A stretch of 64,000 nt of DNA from Cristatella mucedo (lineage: Eukaryota > Bryozoa > Phylactolaemata > Cristatellidae), in contig WPIO01000002.1 of assembly GCA_009760855.2 (NCBI GenBank), positions 8,577,501 to 8,641,500 of the forward strand. The letters are read 5' to 3'. Within the stretch, counting starts at the first letter, position 1. Every line of letters starts with the position of its first letter. Made by a program: the position numbers and the translations under genes. The notes beneath the pieces are model-generated. The model saw only the letters and a program-made list of their open reading frames with translations. It was not told where the DNA came from and made no database searches. This document shows, in pieces, positions 24,741 through 36,600 of the stretch.

Positions 24741-26062
24741 ATAACACATTCCAAGATTTCAGTCGACCGCCATATTAACACTTGGGCCCATCGCTGGCTG
24801 AGGAGCTGTTACTGGCTCATTAAAAATACCTGCCATCAGAAGTACTATAGGCGAATAGGCACATTCATGTCTTTTGCAATGGTTTACCGAACCACATTCA
24901 CCTTAGTCTCCAGAACAACGCACCTACGCATTAACACAAAATAGACCATCCATTAGTGATCGGCTGAGCTTTTGCTATCGGCAATCTGTTGACATTGGGC
25001 TCGTGCCAGCGTTTCGCGTCCAAAAAAGTCTTTAGCCTGCACTTCAACCTTACCGTGCAGCTGGTGAAATTTATTTTCGCCGAATCGTATTTCCGTCTCC
25101 CGAATCACCTCTCTGACAGCAGTATTTGCCACCATCCTCACAGGAGCACGTATCACGGGTCGCACGGACCGAAGCCTGCTGAGATGACTGCTGAAGTCCT
25201 ATTTGCCGATGCGCCGACCGCATTCACTGAAGCCTTGATGGCGGCTGCCGATGCATGCTTCCACCACTGACCCACCGGCCCTCGAAGTTGGTGTGAAGCG
25301 AAGCCTGCTATTCCAGGATGTGCCCGCGAACAGTAGTTCCGTCTCCGCTTGAACGCTGGTTAGCTAATATGGCGTCGTTTCTCAAAGAGACAGCTCATGT
25401 TGCGACATCGGCACTCTGCCAGTAGCAGGATACTCTACATTGTAGCAACTGTCTGCGTGTACTATCATTCAGTGAACACGTTTTAGAGCTATCCTTCTGG
25501 TTTTGAATTTAGGATTCAGTGCTTAGGGTTCAGTGTTTAGGGTTGAATGCTTTTGAGTTAGCGGATAAGGATACATATTTTAGGGTTTACAGTTAAATGT
25601 TTAGGATTACAGAGGCAAAAGCCGGCGGCAATAAAACCTGGAAATGTGCTGTTTCGATATCTCTCCAAATAAAGCTAGAACGTCTGTTATGCTGAAACGA
25701 GGCGTACTTGCGTCACTCGGCAGGATGGTGCACTTCCTTCAAATGGCAAGATGGCGAAACGTTGTTTTCCCAGACGGAACTACAATGACTCATTCGAGTG
25801 AGTCCACAGGTGGTGAGCTGCTCGTAAAACTTGTGTGATCTAGTGCCGGCTGCCATGTTCTTTAACTCTACTTGTTTTAACCAATCTAACAAGATTTCAT
25901 ATTGCAAGAGGATACATTTTGCTGGAATCGTTATCAAATTCTATGGAGCTTTATTTGCCATTACCATGGACATGAGCACAAAAATTTATCCAACTGAAAT
26001 CAGATATTGTTCTAAAGAGTCGGTCAAAAATAGCAGAGCCAAGTTTCAAATTTCAAGTATCA
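24741..26062. other. No recognisable gene
   Basis: 24950-25300 is somewhat GC-richer with a 70-codon minus-strand frame I do not recognise. The rest is AT-rich. Confidence 0.4.
25509..25550. repeat. Three 14-bp units containing TTAGGG/TTAGGA
   Basis: TTAGGATTCAGTGC, TTAGGGTTCAGTGT and TTAGGGTTGAATGC follow each other directly, with looser TTAGGG-containing remnants to about 25610. This is a 14-bp minisatellite, not a true telomere array. Confidence 0.75.
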
Positions 26063-26140
26063 CTCCGATACGTGAGGTATTAGCCAAATTATTGATGAAA
26101 GTTATACTCTGATACGTAAGGTATTAGCCGAGTTATCGAT
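26063..26140. repeat. Direct duplication, 44-bp period
   Basis: CTCCGATACGTGAGGTATTA at 26063 recurs as CTCTGATACGTAAGGTATTA at 26107, both followed by GCC-AA/GA-TTATNGAT. About 34 of the 44 bases are conserved. Confidence 0.75.
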
Positions 26141-26625
26141 TTTACAAGGCACTCATTTACAATCACAGTAAGGATGTAAAGGGACACATGAATGCGCCTC
26201 AACAAGCTTCAAGCATATACCACGATCTGCTAAGATTCGTCAAATTAAATACAAGTTGCATAAAATCTTGATACCGGTAAAGTTGTTATTTGTATACATT
26301 TCGTTTGCGGTTTACATCCGGGTTAGATGTAGTGTCAATAGTCACTTATACATTTTTATTTCGAAAAGTACCCTAAGCAAGTGTTCAATTGTCAGAACAT
26401 TTCCATAGGTTTTTCCTTGATATTCCCCCTTAAGAAGAACTTAAACAAATTGTTCTGATGATTTCTATTACAAAACTATCCGTTTATACAAGCTGAAAAA
26501 AATGCGGGAATTTCCCGATAGTACTTAGATATGGATCAGTCTACGGACCACTTTTTTATCACGAGTCAAACTTGCTCCTTTAACTTGGAGGTATTCTTCG
26601 CAGCTGTTGCGGGTAGAGCATGATT

Positions 26626-26678
<53 letters not shown>

Positions 26679-27094
26679 ATATATACGTTATACATTATAT
26701 GTGTATTATTATATGTCATATATTATATACATTAGATAAATTATACATTATATTATGTTATACATAGATGTTGAAGGACAAGTGCATCTGCTCATTGCAC
26801 CCTGCTTGCCACGATCTAGTAGCAATGTTGCTTTGTTCCGGTATGTTAACGGTGTCCAGCTGGTCCATGAAACAGTGGGATTGTCTCCGTACTAAGAAAA
26901 TATGAGTAAGCTTAAATATTAGAGTAAGCACATTTTGAATGTTTGCGTAATTTTTCCTGACCTGAAAGTATCTCGATGGTGCTTGAGTAAAGGCTTTTCA
27001 TTCGCATGAATTAGACATGCTTGATTGCTATTGCTTTTTCTGCACTTAACAATCAATTCAATAATGTATACTTAACAAAGTCGTGTACACGCAG
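26141..27094. other. No recognisable gene
   Basis: AT-rich flank of the lectin pseudogene. Besides the TA/TG microsatellite I see nothing, including no match to the signal-peptide exon of the intact lectin genes. Confidence 0.45.
26630..26690. repeat. (TA)n(TG)n(TA)n microsatellite
   Basis: About 60 bp, TA then TG then TA. A similar compound tract is at 49275-49341. Confidence 0.92.
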
Positions 27095-27776
27095 GTGGTC
27101 AGAGCTATCCAAAGTCAGATATTGTGTTTGTGAAAAAACAATGAAAATCGGACGGGGCTAATGGCTACTGTTGACCTCTTGTGATGTGGCTGGTGAAGAT
27201 TGACACAGCAAACGAGCAGACTCAAATCTTGAAATGCATCAAAGCGGACCAAAGTAAGTTGGTCAACAGTAAGCTCTATGGCAGTGTCCATACTTCAGCG
27301 ACTTGTGCTATTGCTGATATCTCAGTCGATCCTCGGCGTTGATTTCAATGATTAAGTGCATTGACTTGCCAAACACAAAGTCTTATTATAATGTAGATTG
27401 CAATCCAATTTATTTTTATAACGATAATAAAGCATTTGATAAAGTTCCATCAGAGAACTCAATCTCTTTCTTGGCGCTTTACATTTCATGCAAACGATTA
27501 TTATTCAGATGTCTCTGAAGGACTTTACTGTATTGGACCCGTTGAATGATATGTCACTACTAGTGGATTTTAGAACTGTGGACGCGAACAAGTGAAATAG
27601 GCCCGCTGGCTCCAGGTGAACCCTGCCATCAAAATGCGGAAACAGTTAATTCGGTGTCCACTTTTTAAGGAATGCAAACATAGGTAGAAGAACAAGAACT
27701 GCGTTGATTCCTTTAGGACCAGTTACTTCATTTAAGACAAGCGTCTTAACAGTCTATGGTTTGAGCATCTAATAAA
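27095..27776 (+). pseudogene. C-type lectin pseudogene (two CTLD exons)
   Basis: A broken copy of the gene at 58507-61695. Exon-like block 27095-27253 aligns with its exon 5 (shared CCAAAGTCAGAT, AAGATTGACA, CAGACTCAAATC) and is followed by an intact GTAAGT donor. Block 27509-27764 aligns with exon 6 (TATTGGACCCGTT, CTGGCTCCAGGTGAACCC, GAACAACAAGAACTGCG). The acceptor, the stop position and an AATAAA at 27771 are also retained. In-frame stops occur in both blocks, the first is 159 nt instead of 156, and the second is shorter than the 263-nt original. The EPN motif has become EPC. A LINE tail sits in the intron. Because the intron is retained it is a duplicated, not processed, pseudogene. No signal exon was found upstream. 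Confidence 0.85.
27414..27500 (-). mobile_element. Solo LINE 3' tail in the pseudogene intron
   Basis: TTGATAAAGTTCCATCAGAG, AACTCAATCTCTTTCTTGG, CGCTTTACA: the minus-strand form of the CR1/L2-like LINE tail, with an A/T-rich end at the left. It inserted within about 20 bp of the acceptor of the second CTLD block. Confidence 0.75.
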
Positions 27777-27807
27777 TCGAAGCAAAATTTAAAATTGTTT
27801 GAGTCAC

Positions 27808-27880
27808 ATCCTAAGAGCACTTGATCTCTATTCACTCGCTTCACATGTGCCACTGATCTTGAGCCCACGACCTGGGTCTT
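27808..27880 (-). repeat. SINE family B, degraded copy
   Basis: Minus-strand match to the tail and B-box part of family B: AGAGCACTTGATCTCTATTC, CTTCACATGTGCC and TTGAGCCCACGACCTGGGTC. Confidence 0.5.
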
Positions 27881-28721
27881 CAAATATTCACGTTGACTTT
27901 GTTCAAGGCCAGAACTCTACTCAGAGGCAAAACAGCTTGGCAATAATAAATGATGACGATCTCGATTGCCGCCGATTCGCACATATAATGAGGAATTTTA
28001 AGTGCTGATTTCACGCTGCCTCAGCTATCATGGTCGCATGTGCTGTCTTGTTTTATTGACCAACGGATTTCGCAGCATATTTATGTACACAAACGAGTTG
28101 ATGCCGTTTCTGCTTCTCTTATCGCAATAAGCTGGAGCTTATGTTCTGTGCATAACGTTAAAAACTGTCTACCTATGTTTTCTGTTAATTTCGTGGATCA
28201 TATGCGTTTTTTTATTGAATAATTTCTTAGTGCAAGCAAGTGTTTATCAATTCACCTTGACTGCCAAGCTTGCCATGTACCTGCACGCATAACCACAGTA
28301 TTTGGATACATCCTTTGTTATGCCTCATCCATAATAGGTCTCAGCCTCATGTTTGGGTGCTTGCACTTCACTATCAAAGTAGAGCGTTCGACTCCTTCAC
28401 CAGATAGTTTCACTGCTTTATGCTTCAAGCTGGCTAGCAGCTGGAAGCATCCCAATTCCCACGTGCTGCCCCGGATTGCAGCAAAGCATATTCTTCGTTT
28501 TGTTTGAGAATCAGATGCCTGCATAATAATCGGAATATTTGACTCGCGCCTTCCGCGAGGGAGTGACATCTGAGAGTAGAGGACTGGTGGCTTGGGCAGT
28601 CGTGATAGATGAGAGCGAATGACTACTGCCGCCGTTAAGAAGATTGGTGGTGATGGCGAGTCAGTTGGTCACATAGTTAGCGTAATGTCAAGTGGATATT
28701 GGTTAATATTTGGTAAATGTA

Positions 28722-28835
28722 GCTGTGTAATAATAATATTAATAATTGTAATGCACTTGGTAAAGCACCCTCAAAGAACTCAATCTTGTTCTAGGCACTT
28801 TAAACTTGCTACAAGAAGCACGATGTAAATGCCTG
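28722..28835 (-). mobile_element. Solo LINE 3' tail
   Basis: TAATAATATTAATAATTG terminal repeat, then GGTAAAGCACCCTCAAAGA, ACTCAATCTTGTTCTAGGCA, CTTTAAACTTGCT. Same layout as the other minus-strand tails. Confidence 0.75.
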
Positions 28836-30476
28836 AGATAGGTGTCGTTTGCCATTATTTCGGTGCCTGTGAGCTGTTCTGTTTTAAATCCCGGCATTTT
28901 TTTAGATAAATGAAATCTGACAAAAAATATTTAAAAATTCTCAAAGACTCAATAACTTCGATGTTGCAAACGAAGCCCTTCTGAAAAAGCTTTGGATGAC
29001 AAAGGCAGGAAGCATCCATGCAAATATTTGCTAAACATACAAATTTCAATTAATTAAGCTAGATTATTATTGGGTAGGGAGTAAAGGTAAGCAGCAGATC
29101 TATTTATGGGTATTCCTCTCTTTGAAATGCCTTCGGCTAGTCTTCCAGAGTCTTCCTGTTGAGATATGCGAAATAAGAGGTGAAATGCGAAAACTGCTTT
29201 TAGATATCCATGATCACGCTAGCTTATACTTTGGCCATCTCTGCTGATGATACCAACCAGAGAACATATTTAAAACCCTATGAATCTCTACTCGCTGAAT
29301 GCAAGTGGACAGGTTTCTCAAGTCGACCCTCGGAGGAAGAAAAATCTCTCGAGAAGCTTCTGAGTCATTTTGAAGGTCAGTAGGTTGCTTAAAATCTTTA
29401 TTCAGACGAGATGTAATCAATTCGCTATATGCTGCAAGCGATTGCTAACATTGCGCTTGAGACTTGTTTGTAGAATTCTCTAGAGACTAATCTCATAATG
29501 CCGATCATGGGTTGAAAGGGTAGTGATTTGGACAGTCTAGGTTTGGTCAAGGATAAGAGTCTCCCCGATTAGATGAAATTGCTCTTGTTCAGTATAAAGG
29601 AACTGCTAAGCAAAGCTAGCCACCAAGTGTCAGATAATGACGATAGCAGCCATTGAACGAAATGAAAGCCGGCCACGCTAGGACTGTAAAACGAATACGT
29701 GATAACTGACAAGCTGCAATTAGATGCTTGACCCCACACGTGAATGGTACATGCTTCCGGGACTGATCTTGCTTGCTGTCGAATTTCACAAACTCTTCGA
29801 GAAGTGCTTGTTGTACTGTGGTGTCATTTAGGCTGTGCTTTATTTGTTCAAATTATGTATGCGGGAGCAAGGGTGAGTCTGGGATCTTGTGTATTTATTG
29901 AAACTATTTCCGAGAATACGTGAGCTGACGTGGGGCTGCATGAGTTAGATAACTGTAAGAGAAGTTATTTGAGTTCACATTTAGCAAACTCAAAAATGAT
30001 AACTATGTGAGGACCAGGGTGTGGCATCTAAGGAATAGTTATTGGAATGATATAACGACAGATCTAGGTCAGAAGCAATGAGACTTTGTACAAGTGAGAT
30101 TGATTACTAGAAAATGGTTGTGTCGATTGTGGTTTCAAAGTTGTGGTATAATAGGACTCAAAGATAGCGTAATTCCTTACTTAGATTTAGTTTGTGTTGA
30201 ATCTTGATCGGGCATACGTTAATTTATCGGGAAGCATGTTCCATAACGGCATGCTTTTATTTCACCTAGTTCAATAGACTTCGGTACTTTTATACCCTGT
30301 AACAAGATTTCTTATTATTCGGTCTTTTAATAGTTACGTGATTAGTCGTGTTGGTTATGGCTTCCTGCTGAATTTCTGCCTGAGACCTCAATTGGGGAAG
30401 GACACTTGGTCAGATTGAGCGACTCACTTGGATTGTACACCAAGTTGATATGAATAAGTCGAACTTTGTTTTGCCT

Positions 30477-30610
30477 TAGCATAGTGGTAAGGTCTTCGAG
30501 CTTCATGGCTGCCTGTCCTGCAACAGGCAACCCTTTAGAATAAAGTGCAAGCAGTGGTAATAGCTGCTGTAGCTCATCTGCTGCTTAATAAACTTAGCTG
30601 CTCAAAAAGC
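30477..30610 (+). repeat. Possible SINE family A remnant
   Basis: TAGCATAGTGGTAAGG resembles the A box, and GCAAGCAGTGGTAATAGCTG matches the family's first hairpin region and GATAGCC segment. The B box is not preserved, so confidence is low. Confidence 0.35.
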
Positions 30611-32242
30611 TACGACTTACTTGGGTAGCGGCTTTTAATCGCAGTCGGATTCAGAAACATTTTCCTCGGGCCTGATTAGGCTAAGAGCCAATAATGTGAT
30701 TTCAACGTGTAGAACCTTGGTCGCTGTGGTTTTAACTGGTTTTTTTATTCGGGTGGGATGGATATGTTCGCCAAAATTTTGAATTCGAAATGTCTATTCA
30801 TGGCCCACTATAAAACACTAAGGTCTTTAGCTCTTGCTTTGTCTTTGGCCGATGGTGGAGCAGTTGCTTAACAGGTTCTGAAGTGATCGAACCTCTGTTT
30901 GAGGAGCACTCGTTTTTTACATGCACAAATTTTCTTTTCTTTTGCTTAGATGGTTCGATTTCGAGCGGACTCCTGTTAGATAGGCTCTACTAGATTCTTT
31001 ACATAGTTGATTTTGGATTCTTTACTTATCATGCAATTTAGACTAGCTAGAGGTCGGAGCCTCATGATGTGAGTTTCTCGTGTTTCATAAAACTTGATGC
31101 CCTGAAGCTCTAGCTTACATTGTTATCACATGTACATTTATATAATTTAATAGCCAAAGTCTTTCATTTATTAACCAATTCTTTCCCACACAGCTGCAAA
31201 ATATTCATATTTCATCTTGCAGCGAGGCGCTCAGCTCTGGACTAGATGTTTTCAGTTTGCACAAAATTGAGGTCCAAATGTATCTTCGATTTTTGATTGA
31301 TTCTCGCTGGGCTATGCTGTCATCGAACGTGTTAAAATGCCCATCTCTAACAGGATCAAAGTACTTGCTGATTGCCGTTGGTTAGCCAATTTGATTCAGC
31401 AGATCGGTGACGGTGGGTATTGACCACTCTTTGGTCGATTTGCTAACGGTCACTCAGCGTGAGCTACAAAAATGTGTGGTGTTTTGTCAGGAGATTATTT
31501 TTTGCTTGAAGAGAAAGAAGCCTGACAGCATTGCGTTCTGTGGACCGTTCGGTCCTATCGAAAGGGGCTTTAGTCCTAGCAGTTCAAAAGCAAGTGCAGT
31601 AATTTATTGAGCTATACGGTACGTGGGCACTGGCACCTTTATTACTGCAGGCCTAAAAAAAACGTCAGTTTAGATTTATCTGTTTCCTCGGCAGCTCTAT
31701 AGGTCGGTCAACTTTTTCTCTACTGTCCTCTATTTCAGCACTGCAGGTGTAGCTGCTAGAGTCCGTGCTACTCCAAACGATGCTAATGAACGCCAGAATC
31801 CCATTTTATCGATTATCTGGCGGAACATTTTGAAGCGCACTGATGAAGGTTTTGATCACTCGGGGGGGTAATATACAAAAGATTTGTTATTGTAATGATT
31901 TCCCTTCATTGTCGCGAGGGGTCTACGAAAACCGCTGTTACTGTTTGAGTCCTGTGCCCCACAAAGCATTTGAGTCTTAACAAATTTGTCCTGCCAAAGC
32001 GCTCCTTGGTGTAAAACCACCAGCATATCGCGAAGAAAGCCATCTCTCATCAAATGCAAATAAACGTGCTTGCAAGAAGATTTTAGGCGGTGATCACTAA
32101 AATTTGCCTTGCTAACCTTTTTTGTTGACATACTTCAATGAGAGACTCTTGCTGAAAAATTAATATTTTAGTCAAATAGCACGTTAAGTATTTTCAAAAC
32201 TGTCCGTTCGTCTTATTTTAAGATTTCAGTTTTTTACTTCTC

Positions 32243-32355
32243 AAAAAGGTCACAGGTTCAAATTCAGTAGCGTACAGTTCCTTATTGCCCAATTCTTATA
32301 CATAGATAGCCCATACGGATATTCTGTAGGGATACATGCTAAGCTGCTTAATGTA
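32243..32355 (+). repeat. SINE family A, degraded copy
   Basis: CACAGGTTCAAATTCAGTAG (B box), CCTTATTGCCC, ATAGCCCATACGGATATTCT and AAGCTGCTTAATG follow the family order with many substitutions. Confidence 0.55.
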
Positions 32356-33384
32356 CAAACATTACTTCAATTTACCCAACAGCAATTGTGATGACCTAAA
32401 TTAGCCACGCCGACTGAAGCAGGCTAATCAACCTCGGTCTTCACAGTGTATAGACTATTTCCTATTGATTTGTGCCTGCACTTTCATTTAACAGGGCGAT
32501 TGTTGCATTTCTTTACAATTTTAGAATGTTATGAGAAATAAGTGTCTTCGATTTTTGAAAGCCTAAAATCACACTAGAAATACCAGTTTATAGTAAGCTT
32601 GTTTTTTAACAGTAAAATTTAGAAATAGAATGGGTATGGAAGTCCGTCACTTATTCAGCATTTGTACTACAGTCGGCCATTTTTATTGCCTGTGCTCCAG
32701 CGACAACGATTGCAGAAATTATAGTTGTGCCGGCTTTTGGTGGTCATAATAATCGGCATGGTGTTGCATGGTCAAGAAAGTTTCATTAGTTTCCATTAAA
32801 TACCTCTGTTTATGAGGCAGCTTATGCTAATCAGCTAACCCAAACACAAAGCTTAGAAGGATCAAGATGGGTAAGGAACATATGTCTACTATTTACGGCG
32901 ACGTTCGGAGACTAACTCTCCTATAACTCCCCATCTATCTTTGCACTTGGTACTTCAAGTTAGTGATCAGAACGCCAGCTCATCCCTATCTTGCCACTGC
33001 TCAAGCGCTCAAGTGCGATAATGGAATCTGGTTTTGATGTCAACTGCATCTCTTTTAATTGACGATGTAATTATTGGCAACACATTATAAGTTACATTTA
33101 CAGCTACATAAGATTTTGTATGATCGGCAGCTCAATTGCCTTTGTATATGTCACGCACGTTCTCCTTTAATGGTAATTCCTGCACGCTTTTTCCTTATCT
33201 AATTTTGTGATACCTTGCTTTTAATTTATTCGTGGTTATTGTATCTATGGCAGTGAGCTGTAAAACACCTGGATAGACACCCTATGAGAAGCGGATATCC
33301 CAGTTAGTTTTGTTGTTAATTTATTGTTGAAATCAAAACTTTCACTGCATTACAAGGATAAAAGTGTTACTTTTTAGCAATCAG

Positions 33385-33390
33385 TTTATT
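33385..33390 (-). terminator. Poly(A) signal of the minus-strand lectin gene
   Basis: AATAAA three bases after the TGA stop. The plus-strand lectin gene has AATAAA at nearly the same distance from its own stop, which supports the shared origin. Confidence 0.7.
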
Positions 33391-33393
33391 TGC

Positions 33394-33653
33394 TCAGCAC
33401 TTTTCTGAATTACATTTCTCACAAATAAAGAAAAGATCACCGAAGGGGGCATGGCAACGCAGGTTATTCCATTTATATCCAAATATATTATACAGATGGA
33501 CACAATATTCACGGTCTCCAATAGCAGCATCATAGTCTGGCTGATTAGGACCCCACGTGGCATAATCTACCTTCTTTTTTCCGCAGTTCCATCGCCAATT
33601 GTACGGGTAGACAGTAGCACGAGCACCGATCCAGAAATTTCTTCCGTTAAGAG
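33394..33653 (-). other. Last CTLD exon of the QPD-type lectin gene
   Basis: 260-nt exon with acceptor TTATATTTCAG and phase-1 start. It encodes the second half of the domain: WIGA, the WRWNCG segment, QPD, the CVHL cysteine, WNN and the terminal FICEKC. Its partner exon in the plus-strand gene (61433-61695) has the same motif spacing, residue for residue, from WIGA to FICEKC. Confidence 0.88.
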
Positions 33654-36600
33654 CTGAAATATAAAGTCGATTTTTACTGCGATTGTAGCCGAGCTGCTTA
33701 GAAGCATTTTCAATTTTTACTTTTAGCCATAGTAACAATGTGAGACATCTTCAGTCCAAAATCCATGTCAATTGATATCCTACAAGCATGCATGCTTGAA
33801 TTTCTTCTAGCCACATAAACTAGTCTGTTCATATGCGGAACAGTTTTTGTATTGCTCACTCAAACCCAGCCTCTTTTTATTAGCATGAGCTACAAGCCCA
33901 TTAGCACGTGCTTCACAATGGAGCAGGGAGAAGCATTAAGTCATGAAAGTCGAAGAGTCTCGATATCGCAGGAGTGGACGTTTAACGCAGCCGAAAATTG
34001 CGTGCGGATGTCATAGGTGAGAGAGGATTTGGTTGCATAAAGGCTCCGGGATTGCATTCTACACTGTACAAGCTATGTATGATGGCAAAGTCATCCTGGC
34101 TAACTGCGTGTAAGTGAAGAGATGGAACAGCTAACGCTGTATTCTTAACGTGATTCCGATGGAAAGTGGGAGCGGAATTCTGTGAAATTAGTTCACCACA
34201 GTTTTTGTCTAGATGCCTGGCACTGGCAGGCTGCATGCTATGACTAGGATTGATTACTGATGCTAACGAAATGAGCCCTTTAATATTCAGGCGTCCTACA
34301 AGTCGGTGATAGGTCTGCTACTCCTTCTGATTGTGCAGATATTCTTTCGACGATACAATAGCGAATCACGACGTACGGTTTCAATTTCACACATACAGCA
34401 CACGAAGAATGAGATCTAGCTCTGACGTATTACTCAATTCCAGCATGCCTCTCTGCCCCCAATGTCTCGCTGCTAGAGTTTTAGGAGCCGAAGTTTGATG
34501 CGTAGCTTCCGTCAAATCCGAATCTAATCGAAGTCAAGTCGAATCCGTCGAATCCCTTGTCAAATTCCATAGGATCGCGGTGAACACCGATAAACCCAAC
34601 TGATTGTATACAGTTAAACCTATCGCGATCCATGAAATATGGAATGCCAACTATTCGTTAGAGGCTCAGCCACAGTATCACTTCTAGTGTCTCATACAAA
34701 TCCCCTACCCTCGTGCCAAACGAGGTCGACATTAATATAAACTTCTCGCGCAACTACCTGTTTCCGTACCTTTGACATCGCCAAACTCAAGTTTGTCTCT
34801 ATAAAAATCGCACAGTGACACTATGCCGTGCTTTAGCAACATCTTGCTATTATTTCCGTAGCTGACTCTTGGCATGTCATCCTATGACTGTTTTACGAAC
34901 CGCTTACAGCTCGTTAGTGCTCAATTCAATCGCATGCTTTTGTTTCTGTGAGAACTTCACAAAAGCCATAATGCGAATCCTATTGACGTTCACAAGCTTC
35001 CTGCAAATAATTTCTGAGATTTCAAATTTTATCGGTACATTTTTATTCCTTCATTATTACTGCTGACCGGGTTATTTGAGATCCTTACTAATTAGAATCC
35101 TAATAATTAAAGAAATTTTTCTGAGTCCAGCAGCTTATATAAATCTATGAAAATCTCCTTATCTTGTACACAGTGCTCAATGGATTACATGGCCCTTAAT
35201 TGCATGAATGATTACAAACGAAGGGCTTAATCTTTCAAAAATGACGTTCTTTCTGAGGAATAAAATTCCTCACCTTCCTCTTGGCACTCGCTTTGTTCCG
35301 AGGAAGTGAATCATTTTACATATGCCCATGAGTAGCAAAGTTCTAAGTTCATGCTAAATATCCACAATCACTCACTGTGTATCTTTACAAGAATAAATAA
35401 AGCGATAAGAATATAGTTCATTCTTGTAGAGGGCTCTAAAATACTTCTGAGCAATTCAGATTGTTGTTGCTTTCATTTATTATCGTATCATATCAACACT
35501 AAATATGTTTGTGTTACTTATATGCAGAGTCTCCAGACGTAACTGCACCTAAGTCTCTTTTTGTTGCCAGCGATTAAACAAGAAAAGCTATTGCGTCGCT
35601 GGCAAAACAAGTGGGATTCAGAAATTTGAAATCTCCTGTTGAATCTAAACGAAATCTTATTATCCTGTATTTAAGTGACCACATCAGCTCCACTGTCAAA
35701 CGTGCCTAATTATAGTTGCATAGCACTGTATGATTTGGGCTTGCTTAGACGGGGATACTGCATTTAAATTGGTCCATGCATTCGTGACGTCCCTTCTTGG
35801 CTTCTGTAACTCACTGCTTGCTGGTCTACCGGCCAGCACAATCAGGCTTTTACAGATCGTGAACAACTCTGCAGCCTTGTCTGTCGTGTGCATTTCAGTA
35901 GCCACGTCAAACTAATTCTAACCGACCCGCACCAGCTCCCAGTCAAGCATTGCAACGACTTCAAATGTTTTCACTCACTTTTAAGCCCCTTCATTCTTTG
36001 GCTCAAGAATAGTTATCAGATCTATTCCTACACCAGGCTAAGCATTCACCAGCCACTTTTCTGAATCAAATCGTTTCTCGCACTTCCTTTGAACCTCAAA
36101 TCTTTCTGAGACCATGCATTGAGTTTTTAGCCTCATGAAACCTTGAACTCATTTCAGACCGGCTTCGCTGCATCCCCTGGCTCGATGGCATTTCAAAAGG
36201 GGCTGAAACTCATCTATTTACCACACAGTTTAGTGGGTACATGTGATTGGTGCTTTGGGTGCTTATGCGAGCTACCAATATTCATTCTATCACTAACCAT
36301 ATTTGCATGATGATCCCATACATATAACCTTGAACTACGTTACGCTTTCTGACATTGAGCATGTTACTAGTAACCTTTCGATCATGCTTCCTTTGTATGA
36401 GATTGGAAGTGCCTAGATTGAGATTAAGGTCTCCGAGGGTGCTTTGTAAATATATATTCTATCATAGTTCCTTTTGCAGTAGATATAAGTGACTGGAAAG
36501 ACATTGATTTCTATGCGTGAGCCATAACATTTGAATCATTATAACAACAATATTAATAATAATAACACATTTTATAAGGCACCCTTAGAGAACTCAATCT

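Larger units (their letters stand above)
28836..33384. other. AT-rich intergenic region, no gene recognised
   Basis: About 4.5 kb between the pseudogene area and the 3' end of the minus-strand lectin gene. Apart from two weak SINE-A remnants I see no exon, RNA gene or repeat. Confidence 0.4.

Noticed and set aside
24953-25270. Overlapping frames on both strands as a gene
   Set aside because: No domain is recognised on either strand, and GC-rich composition explains the lack of stops.
25509-25610. Interstitial telomere array
   Set aside because: TTAGGG occurs only as part of a 14-bp unit and is not tandem by itself.
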